Assembly (NCBI GenBank): GCA_024690885.1
Contig: JAILOI010000060.1
Span: forward strand, 1-64,000
Source: Lachnospiraceae bacterium
Lineage (GTDB): Bacteria > Bacillota > Clostridia > Lachnospirales > Lachnospiraceae
DNA: 64,000 nucleotides
Direction of reading: 5' to 3'
Below the pieces are notes generated by a model. The model saw nothing but the letters and a program-made list of their open reading frames with translations. It had not been told where the DNA came from and ran no database searches. Shown one piece after another: positions 42,804 through 49,666 of the stretch (the stretch's first letter is position 1; each line of letters begins with the position of its first letter). The position numbers and the translations under genes were made by a program.

Positions 42804-42867
42804 AATCCCGGAGAACTTCCCCGGGATTTTCCTTCCTAGGTTTGGCAGTTTTTCTGCCTCCCCTAGG
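42804..42867 (-). promoter_or_regulatory. Structured leader before the ABC-F gene
   Basis: Two hairpins precede the start. The first is nested CCTAGG/CCTAGG with GGCAG/CTGCC inside (42835-42867); the second is AATCCCGG/CCGGGATT (42804-42828), ending 9 bases before the ATG. They may act as an attenuator or terminate the upstream exporter operon. Confidence 0.55.
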
Positions 42868-42898
42868 GTACCATATATTTTGTTTTCGTGGTGGAAAA

Positions 42899-44638
42899 TT
42901 ATGACATTTTCCATGCTGCTGATTTTAACTGCACCTCTTTCATATGAGCGAAAATACTGTTGGTTTGGCTACTTAACTCCTGCGGATCTCCGCACTCTGC
43001 CACACGTCCATCCTTAAGCACTACAATCTTGTCTGCACCGTCTACGGTACGCATCCGGTGTGCAATAATCAAAACCGTCTTGTCCTTAATGAGGGCAGAC
43101 AATGCTTCCTGAATAGCGGTCTCGTTCTCCACATCCAGGGAGGCCGTCGCCTCATCCAAGAGAATGATTGGCGCATCCTTTAGGAAGGCACGGGCGATGG
43201 AAATTCGCTGACGCTCTCCGCCGGACAATTCCGATCCGTTCTCTCCAATGACGGTGTCGTAGCCCTCCGGCAATTGGGATACAAATTCATCACAGTTCGC
43301 CAGCTTCGCAGCCCTTAAGACTTCTTCATCTGTGGCGTCTTTTTTACCAATGCGAATGTTCTCCATAACGGAATTGTTAAACAAGGTGACTTCCTGGAAT
43401 ACAATGGAATACATGGAAAGCAACACCTCCGGATCCACCTGAGAGATATCCATACCACCGACGGTTATGCTTCCACCGTCCACATCCCAGAATCTGGATG
43501 CAAGGCGGGATACCGTCGTCTTGCCGCCACCGGAAGGGCCAATCAATGCGGTAACCTCTCCCTGCTTTGCAACAAAAGATACATCCTCTAACACCGTCTC
43601 ATCACCGGAATATGCAAACTTCACGTGATCGAAGCAGATATCATACCCCTGATTGGTCAAGGTTTCTGCTCCGCTCTGAATTGGATGGGACAATACCTCG
43701 TCCAACCGCTCACACTGAATCTCCGTTGCGATGATGGCAGAAAAATTCTGTAAGCTGGCACTCATCGGATCATACAGTCTGGATACTACCATGAAGAAGA
43801 GGAACAAGGTTAAGAGATTGATTTCTCCCGAAGCAAACAATATTCCTCCCACCAATGCAGTAGTTCCGATGCCTACTTTCAGTAACATCTGCGCAGAAGA
43901 GACAAACACCGCCATGGTAATTTCCGTACGTAGGGTCTGTTTCTCTGCCCGACGAATGATGCCACGAAGTCCTTCCATATAGGTTGCATCCGCATGATTC
44001 GAACGCAAATCCCGCATGGATTCCAGGCATTCCTGTACACCATCCTGCAGCTCCAACTTTTTCTCCAGGTTCTTGCGTACGGCATTCTTCTGCAGGGTGG
44101 ATGAGAATAATACCACCAAAAATGCCATAGGAATCACCCAAAAACTTGCCAAAACCAACCGCCAGTCAAAGAAGAAAAACATACTTACGCCCATAATCAA
44201 TACCGAAATCACCGCGCCGATTAATTCCGGAATCCAATGGGAGGAGGCCGTCTCAATCTGTGAACAGTCCGATAAAATATTAGTGGTTAAGTCCGTCAGA
44301 TTCTTCTTCGCAAAATAAGACAAGGGCAATTTACGAAGTCGTTCTGCTAAACTTTTTCTCCGCACACCACTTTCGATATACGTCGAGAAAAAGGTGGCAT
44401 GATACTGAATGCGCTGGGTAAGTGCGATACACGCAAGAATCACCAGTGACCCCACCACATACACCAGCACATGTTCCCTGGGCATAGCGCCGGCCAATAA
44501 ATCCCCAATCAACAGGTACAGAAGACCGGCCGGTGCCATCAATACGATATAAGAAATTGTACAAGCGACACAGGCCTTGATTAATCCCTGGGCGCCCTTT
44601 TTTGATAATGCATATTTGTGTTGTAATTTTTCTACCAT
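42899..44638 (-). CDS. ABC exporter subunit B (heterodimeric half-transporter)
   Basis: A 579-residue half-transporter. Six membrane helices lie within about 20-310, and the ATPase follows with Walker A GPSGGGKTT (about 370), signature LSGGERQRIS (about 472) and Walker B IILLDEATASLD. The catalytic Glu is present. It follows its partner by 3 bases. Pairs of this type resemble IrtAB/YbtPQ transporters as well as drug or peptide exporters; the substrate is unknown. Confidence 0.9.
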   Translation of the reverse strand: MVEKLQHKYALSKKGAQGLIKACVACTISYIVLMAPAGLLYLLIGDLLAGAMPREHVLVYVVGSLVILACIALTQRIQYHATFFSTYIESGVRRKSLAERLRKLPLSYFAKKNLTDLTTNILSDCSQIETASSHWIPELIGAVISVLIMGVSMFFFFDWRLVLASFWVIPMAFLVVLFSSTLQKNAVRKNLEKKLELQDGVQECLESMRDLRSNHADATYMEGLRGIIRRAEKQTLRTEITMAVFVSSAQMLLKVGIGTTALVGGILFASGEINLLTLFLFFMVVSRLYDPMSASLQNFSAIIATEIQCERLDEVLSHPIQSGAETLTNQGYDICFDHVKFAYSGDETVLEDVSFVAKQGEVTALIGPSGGGKTTVSRLASRFWDVDGGSITVGGMDISQVDPEVLLSMYSIVFQEVTLFNNSVMENIRIGKKDATDEEVLRAAKLANCDEFVSQLPEGYDTVIGENGSELSGGERQRISIARAFLKDAPIILLDEATASLDVENETAIQEALSALIKDKTVLIIAHRMRTVDGADKIVVLKDGRVAECGDPQELSSQTNSIFAHMKEVQLKSAAWKMS

Positions 44639-44641
44639 GAT

Positions 44642-46399
44642 TTACGCCCCCACTTTCCACTGTACAGACTTCTGATACTCCTCGTACATGGAGCAATAAC
44701 GTCCCTGTGCTGTCATCAGTTCTTCATGAGTGCCTGCTTCGACGCAAGTACCCTGTTCTAATACATAGATGCAATCAGAGTTCTCCACGGTGCTCAGACG
44801 ATGGGCAATCATAATCACGGTCTTGTCTTTTGCCAATTCTTCGAAGGCACGTTGTACACTAGCCTCGTTGTCCGGATCGGCAAATGCGGTTGCTTCATCC
44901 AATATGATAATTGGTGCGTTCTTTAGAAACGCTCTGGCGATGGTAATCCGCTGCTGTTCTCCACCGGAGAGGTAGGTACCCTTGGCACCGATTTGTGTAT
45001 GGATGCCTTCCGGTAGTTTCTCAATAATGTCCATGCACTGGGCCTTCTTCAGCGCCTCCATTACCTCTTCATCTGATGCATCCGGCTTTGCAAGTCGCAC
45101 ATTATCTGCAATGCTTCGCTTCAACAGACGACTGTCCTGAAATACGAAAGAAATCTGCTCCATCAATTCCGATTCCCGAATATCTCTGATATCTACACCA
45201 CCGATGGTAATGCTTCCTTCCGTTACATCGAAAAACCGAGCAATCAACTGGGCTGTGGTAGACTTACCACCACCGGATGGTCCCACAAAAGCCACATGTG
45301 CACCTTCCGGAATTTCCAAGGACAGATTCGATAAAGCATTCTTCTTTGCATTCGGATAACGATAGGTTACCTGATGGATTGCAATGTCATGATTTGTCGG
45401 CATTGCCTTGGTACCTGCATCTGCCAACGGTTCCATATCCAGAATGTGGTTTACACGTTCAATGGCATCTACCACCGTCATCTCCTGCTCCCCGGAATAA
45501 GCAAGCTTGGTCATCGCTACCGTCAAGAGTGGTGTGATGATAATGTAATACATCATATTCAAAACCAATTCCGGTGACACCCCATTGCGTCCCCAGAAAT
45601 AAGCTCCGGCAATCAGTGCAACGAAGACGGCATTGATAGCGGTCATGAAGCGGACCATCGGTGCGGTCATCTTCGTGGTATAGTTGGTTGCCCAACCGGT
45701 GAAATCATCGATGGCTGCACCAAAACGTTTAAAACTATGCACCGTCTGACCAAAGGTCTTCACCACCGGAATTCCTCGCACGTACTCCACACCTTCATTG
45801 GAAATTGCTTCCATGGCATTCTGATAATATTTCATGCTTTCCTGCATCTTCGGTCCCATCATTCCGGCAATGAAGCAAAAACCGATGATAATCGGAACCA
45901 TACTCAGCAAACCAATTTTCCAATCAAAGGCCAGCATCAAAACTGCAAGACCAATCGGTGTTGCGGCTGCCACTGCCTTGTCCGGCAAGATATGTGCCAC
46001 GTAGGTTTCTGTTGCTGCGGTGGAATCATTGACAACGCGGCGAATTTTACCACTACCCTCTTCATCAAAAACACCCAGAGGCAATGTCAAAATGTGCTCC
46101 ATCAGTCGCGTACGCATCACTGCTTGAATATGAAACGCCCCAATATGGGTACACATCAATGCCATCACATACATCAGCATGGAGCCAAGCATAATGCCTA
46201 CTGCCGTCCATCCTATGGTTGGAATGGTATCCAAATTTTCTCCTGCAATTGCCAATCGTAAGATTTTCCATATTTCATAATATGGAACCATTGCCAGAAG
46301 CGCACTGACTGCCGCCAGTATCCGTCCCAGCAATATCAAGTTGTCATAGCCATCCATATAGGTGGCCAGAAGTTTTAATGGGTTTACTTTTACTTTCAC
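44642..46399 (-). CDS. ABC exporter subunit A (heterodimeric half-transporter)
   Basis: A 585-residue half-transporter with six helices (about 25-315) and an ATPase domain: GPSGGGKST (about 375), LSGGEQQRIT (about 478) and IIILDEATAFADPDNE. It is 15 bases downstream of the TetR gene and probably under its control. It is not a C39-peptidase exporter, so any peptide substrate would not be cleaved by it. Confidence 0.9.
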   Translation of the reverse strand: MKVKVNPLKLLATYMDGYDNLILLGRILAAVSALLAMVPYYEIWKILRLAIAGENLDTIPTIGWTAVGIMLGSMLMYVMALMCTHIGAFHIQAVMRTRLMEHILTLPLGVFDEEGSGKIRRVVNDSTAATETYVAHILPDKAVAAATPIGLAVLMLAFDWKIGLLSMVPIIIGFCFIAGMMGPKMQESMKYYQNAMEAISNEGVEYVRGIPVVKTFGQTVHSFKRFGAAIDDFTGWATNYTTKMTAPMVRFMTAINAVFVALIAGAYFWGRNGVSPELVLNMMYYIIITPLLTVAMTKLAYSGEQEMTVVDAIERVNHILDMEPLADAGTKAMPTNHDIAIHQVTYRYPNAKKNALSNLSLEIPEGAHVAFVGPSGGGKSTTAQLIARFFDVTEGSITIGGVDIRDIRESELMEQISFVFQDSRLLKRSIADNVRLAKPDASDEEVMEALKKAQCMDIIEKLPEGIHTQIGAKGTYLSGGEQQRITIARAFLKNAPIIILDEATAFADPDNEASVQRAFEELAKDKTVIMIAHRLSTVENSDCIYVLEQGTCVEAGTHEELMTAQGRYCSMYEEYQKSVQWKVGA

Positions 46400-46414
46400 C
46401 TGTATCCTCCCGTG

Positions 46415-47026
46415 TTATATTCCCAGGATGCTACACCAACCCGGCATAAAAAATGCCTCCACCAAATCCAGATAATGCAATACCTCCTCGTCGGAATAAT
46501 CTTGAATCAGTGGCTCGAACAGCGCCGTTACATAAGCGGTAATCAACACATGCATGTCTTCCTTGGGAATGGTTTTCACTTGGAATCCGTAAGCGGCAAT
46601 ATCTTGTAACCCTTCCCACATTTTCTCCTCGTGTTCGCAAACCAAATCCCGAATAAAATGCTCATAACGCGTTCCGGCACTTTTGCTCATCAATAGGATA
46701 CATTCCTTGCGATAGGGCAACATCACCTGCCGTACCATATCCACTTCGTTTTGACTGTTGAGCCCTTCCACATCCTGTTGCTCCATATAGGCGTAGGATT
46801 TCTTGATATGGTCTTTGAGCCAGTCATGGATGGCTTCCACTGCCGGGCTTACCACCTGCGCAAACAAGTCCTCCTTGTCCTTGCAATGGCGATACAAGCC
46901 GGCAGAAGTAATCCCGGCCAATGAAGCGATTTCTCGAATGGATGCGTTCTCATATCCACACTCTAAAAACTTGGTTCGCGCTGCCTCCAGCACACGCATA
47001 TGCGTATCCGTCTTATCTCTTGGCAT
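46415..47026 (-). CDS. TetR-family repressor of the ABC exporter operon
   Basis: A 203-residue regulator. The N-terminal HTH (about 10-55) reads VLEAARTKFLECGYENASIR followed by EIASLAGITSAGLYRHCKDK; a helical ligand-binding domain follows. Its promoter carries the inverted repeat GTTAGGTGATGCTAAC (47064-47079), and an almost identical one lies at 47244-47259, defining its probable operator. First gene of the exporter operon. The ligand is unknown. Confidence 0.92.
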   Translation of the reverse strand: MPRDKTDTHMRVLEAARTKFLECGYENASIREIASLAGITSAGLYRHCKDKEDLFAQVVSPAVEAIHDWLKDHIKKSYAYMEQQDVEGLNSQNEVDMVRQVMLPYRKECILLMSKSAGTRYEHFIRDLVCEHEEKMWEGLQDIAAYGFQVKTIPKEDMHVLITAYVTALFEPLIQDYSDEEVLHYLDLVEAFFMPGWCSILGI

Positions 47027-47061
47027 CTTTTCCTCTCCTATCAGTCATACGGTTTGTTTTC

Positions 47062-47090
47062 AAGTTAGCATCACCTAACTTCTGTGTCAA
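47062..47090 (-). promoter_or_regulatory. TetR-operon promoter with operator in the spacer
   Basis: On the minus strand TTGACA (47085-47090), 17 bases, TAACTT (47062-47067) with TGC extended -10. The operator GTTAGGTGATGCTAAC occupies 47064-47079, covering spacer and -10. Confidence 0.78.
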
Positions 47091-47131
47091 TGATGTTAGT
47101 GATCAATATTCACTTTTTGATAACAAACAAA

Positions 47132-47155
47132 AATAAAAGAGACCCAAAGGTCTCT
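47132..47155 (-). terminator. Terminator of the small-peptide transcript
   Basis: On the minus strand AGAGACC pairs with GGTCTCT around TTTG, followed by TTTATTTTTG. It begins directly after the stop of the 16-residue ORF. Confidence 0.85.
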
Positions 47156-47156
47156 T

Positions 47157-47207
47157 CTACTGTGCTCTGTATGAAACTAGAATGATGCCATAAGGCAATA
47201 CGTTCAT
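47157..47207 (-). CDS. Candidate 16-residue peptide (MNVLPYGIILVSYRAQ) under TetR-box control
   Basis: An ATG ORF of 16 codons with GGGAG 7 bases upstream, ending in TAG. The peptide is hydrophobic in the middle with a basic/polar end. It lies between a promoter almost identical to that of the TetR operon and an intrinsic terminator, so it forms a tiny monocistronic unit. It could be a peptide signal or exporter substrate, a leader peptide or part of a small regulatory RNA. No family is recognised. Real transcription unit: likely; real peptide: uncertain. Confidence 0.5.
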   Translation of the reverse strand: MNVLPYGIILVSYRAQ

Positions 47208-47241
47208 CGGTGTTCTCCCGCGTATTAATACTTCGCCTGTA

Positions 47242-47270
47242 ATGTTAGCATTGTCTAACACCATTGTCAA
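47242..47270 (-). promoter_or_regulatory. Second TetR-box promoter, for the small-peptide transcript
   Basis: On the minus strand TTGACA (47265-47270), 17 bases, TAACAT (47242-47247) with TGC extension. The operator GTTAGACAATGCTAAC is at 47244-47259. The -35 overlaps the lysR stop codon. Confidence 0.78.
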
Positions 47271-48181
47271 CGGGACATCATTTCCCGATACCGATTCAAT
47301 TCCTCCACATAGGCTTGTCCATACTCGGAAAGGTTGCTGCCCTTGCGAATAATATAGCCGATGGTGATGGGATCTTCTTCCTTCAGTTTGATGGCTACCA
47401 TGCCTTGTAGGATTGCTTCCTCTCCGGAAAGCATGCCGGAGCCGATGGAATACCCGTGTAGCTGCGCAATCATCTCCATGGTGGTTGCCCGGTCATCCGA
47501 TTTAATCAACTTCGGAAAGTCATAGTCTGCCAACGCTTCCTCCGGAAGGTAGAAATTGCTGTCATCACTCTGGTCGAAGGTGATACAAGGATACTCCGCC
47601 AGTTCTTCCAGGGAAATCTCCGCTCGTCCTGCATAGGGGTGATCGTTCCATACGTAGATGTAGGTGTTTCGCTTCATCAGGGGGACAAACTCCAGTCCAT
47701 ACTCCTTGATGAGCTTCTTCATGACCTGCTCGTTGCCTTCGGAAAAGGAGAGTATTCCCACTTCGCTTTTCAGGCTGGATACATCCTCTAGCACTTCCTT
47801 GGTCTTGGTTTCGTGAATGGAAAAATCGTATTGCTCCAAACCCGCCTGTCGAATCACCTGCACAAAGGCCTTGATGGCCACATTGTAATGCTGGGTGGAG
47901 ACCGAAAAGCGCGCCTTCGTTCTATTCTTTGCCAGAAAGCGGTCCTCTAAAATCTCATACTGATTCAGGGCTTTCTTGGCATACATCAAGAACTCCCGGC
48001 CCTCGTCCGTCAATTGGATGCCCCGATTGGTCCGTTCAAAAATCAAGTGTCCCAGTTCCTCTTCCAATTCATGCACGCTGGCAGAAAGTGCCGGTTGAGA
48101 GACATACAGCTTGGTCGACGCCTCCCGCATGGACTTGGAATTTGCAATTTCCAATACATACCTTAGTTGCGTGATATTCAT
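47267..48181 (-). CDS. LysR-family regulator (CysL/CmbR-like, sulfur metabolism inferred)
   Basis: A 304-residue LysR protein. The HTH (about 1-60) is MNITQLRYVLEIANSKSMRE followed by ASTKLYVSQPALSASVHELE; the effector domain covers about 90-295. A 13-bp inverted repeat in its own leader region (48229-48241) is nearly identical to one before metY (49612-49624). This suggests it autoregulates and controls O-acetylhomoserine sulfhydrylase, with O-acetylserine or O-acetylhomoserine the likely inducer by family analogy. Confidence 0.88.
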   Translation of the reverse strand: MNITQLRYVLEIANSKSMREASTKLYVSQPALSASVHELEEELGHLIFERTNRGIQLTDEGREFLMYAKKALNQYEILEDRFLAKNRTKARFSVSTQHYNVAIKAFVQVIRQAGLEQYDFSIHETKTKEVLEDVSSLKSEVGILSFSEGNEQVMKKLIKEYGLEFVPLMKRNTYIYVWNDHPYAGRAEISLEELAEYPCITFDQSDDSNFYLPEEALADYDFPKLIKSDDRATTMEMIAQLHGYSIGSGMLSGEEAILQGMVAIKLKEEDPITIGYIIRKGSNLSEYGQAYVEELNRYREMMSR

Positions 48182-48228
48182 CTTTCGTTCCTCACAGGAA
48201 TACGTTTCAATACTACGCTTTTAATTTA

Positions 48229-48241
48229 TACCATTTGGGTA
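48229..48241. promoter_or_regulatory. LysR box upstream of lysR
   Basis: TACCATTTGGGTA, an inverted repeat (TACC/GGTA with 5-base spacer), 47 bases before the lysR start. Confidence 0.65.
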
Positions 48242-48280
48242 GGAATTACCATAACAAACGAAAGATTTTCACTTTTTTCT

Positions 48281-49561
48281 TTATACTGCCGCAAATCCCC
48301 TTTCCAAATCCGCAATGATATCATCTACATGCTCCGTTCCGATGGAGAGACGAATGGTGTTTGGCTTGATTCCCTGATCTAGCAGTTCCTCTTCGGAAAG
48401 CTGTGAATGGGTGGTGGAAGCCGGATGAATTACCAGACTCTTCACATCCGCCACGTTGGCCAACAAGGAGAAAATCTCCAGATGGTCAATAAACTTCCAT
48501 GCTTCTTCCTGGCCGCCCTTGATTTCGAAGGTGAAGATGGATGCGCCGCCATTAGGGAAGTAGCGCTCATACAGTGCGTGATCCGGATGATTGGCCAGAG
48601 ATGGATGATTGACATGGGCCACCTTGGGATGATTCTCAAGATACTCTACCACCTTCTTGGTGTTCTCTGCGTGACGGTCCAATCGCAGGGAGAGGGTCTC
48701 CACACCCTGTAACAAGAGGAAGGCGTTGAATGGAGAGATGGTTGCTCCGGTATCACGTAATAAAATTGCTCGAATATAAGTTACGAATGCAGCCGGACCT
48801 GCTACGTCATAGAAGGAAACCCCGTGATAGCTTGGATTTGGCTCTGCAATATTTTTATACTTGCCGCTAGCCTTCCAATCAAAGGTACCCTTCTCAACAA
48901 TAATTCCACCAAGTGTGGTTCCATGTCCACCGATGAACTTGGTTGCGGAATGTACCACAATATCTGCACCATGCTCGAATGGACGAATGAGATATGGGGT
49001 TCCGAAGGTATTGTCTACCACCACCGGAAGTCCATGACGATGAGCCAATTCTGCAATGGCATCAATGTCCGGAATATCGCTGTTTGGATTACCTAAGGTT
49101 TCCAAATATACGGCTCTGGTATCATCCTGGATAGCTGCCTCTACCTCTGCTAAATTATGAGCATCCACAAAGGTTGTGGTAATGCCATACTGTGGCAGTG
49201 TGTGTGCCAGCAAGTTGTAGCTTCCGCCGTAGATGGTTTTCTGCGCTACGATGTGACCGCCGTTGGCTGCCAAGGCCTGAATGGTATAGTTGATGGCTGC
49301 GGAACCGGAAGCCAATGCCAATGCGGCGCTACCACCTTCCAGGGCTGCGATTCTTTTTTCCAATACATCCTGGGTGGTGTTGGTCAGTCGGCCATAGATA
49401 TTTCCCGGATCTGCCAGACCGAAGCGATCGGCTGCATGTTTGCTGTTGTGAAATACGTAAGAGGTGGTCTGGTAAATCGGTACGGCTCTGGAATCGGTGG
49501 CCGGGTCCGCATTTTCCTGTCCTACGTGTAACTGTAATGTTTCAAAACGATATGTACTCAT
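48281..49561 (-). CDS. metY: O-acetylhomoserine sulfhydrylase MetY
   Basis: A 426-residue PLP enzyme of the Cys/Met gamma family that makes homocysteine (or cysteine) from O-acetylhomoserine (or O-acetylserine) and sulfide. It starts YRFETLQLHVGQENADPATD, a MetY hallmark, and has the PLP lysine in SATKFIGGHG (about 208). GGAGAT lies 8 bases before the ATG at 49561. A LysR box lies 51 bases upstream. It consumes the sulfide that the upstream operon may provide. Confidence 0.95.
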   Translation of the reverse strand: MSTYRFETLQLHVGQENADPATDSRAVPIYQTTSYVFHNSKHAADRFGLADPGNIYGRLTNTTQDVLEKRIAALEGGSAALALASGSAAINYTIQALAANGGHIVAQKTIYGGSYNLLAHTLPQYGITTTFVDAHNLAEVEAAIQDDTRAVYLETLGNPNSDIPDIDAIAELAHRHGLPVVVDNTFGTPYLIRPFEHGADIVVHSATKFIGGHGTTLGGIIVEKGTFDWKASGKYKNIAEPNPSYHGVSFYDVAGPAAFVTYIRAILLRDTGATISPFNAFLLLQGVETLSLRLDRHAENTKKVVEYLENHPKVAHVNHPSLANHPDHALYERYFPNGGASIFTFEIKGGQEEAWKFIDHLEIFSLLANVADVKSLVIHPASTTHSQLSEEELLDQGIKPNTIRLSIGTEHVDDIIADLERGFAAV

Positions 49562-49611
49562 GATGAAAATCTCCTTCCTTTTTGTGTCCTGTTCTTTTGT
49601 TATTGATATCC

Positions 49612-49624
49612 TACCATCTTGGTA
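49612..49624. promoter_or_regulatory. LysR box upstream of metY
   Basis: TACCATCTTGGTA, matching the box before lysR at 11 of 13 positions. It sits just upstream of the -10-like TAGGAT on the minus strand. Confidence 0.65.
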
Positions 49625-49632
49625 TGAGTTTG

Positions 49633-49658
49633 AAAAATCCCAAGATTTTATCATGGGT
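49633..49658 (-). terminator. Weak terminator after the cooS homologue
   Basis: On the minus strand CCCATGAT pairs with ATCTTGGG (one mismatch) around AAA, followed by ATTTTTC. It would separate the cysK-to-cooS unit from metY. Confidence 0.5.
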
Positions 49659-49666
49659 GATAACTT

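Noticed and set aside
42795-42914. In-frame N-terminal extension of the ABC-F gene
   Set aside because: It crosses two hairpins, overlaps the exporter stop and adds sequence unlike ABC-F N-termini; the domain begins at 42794.
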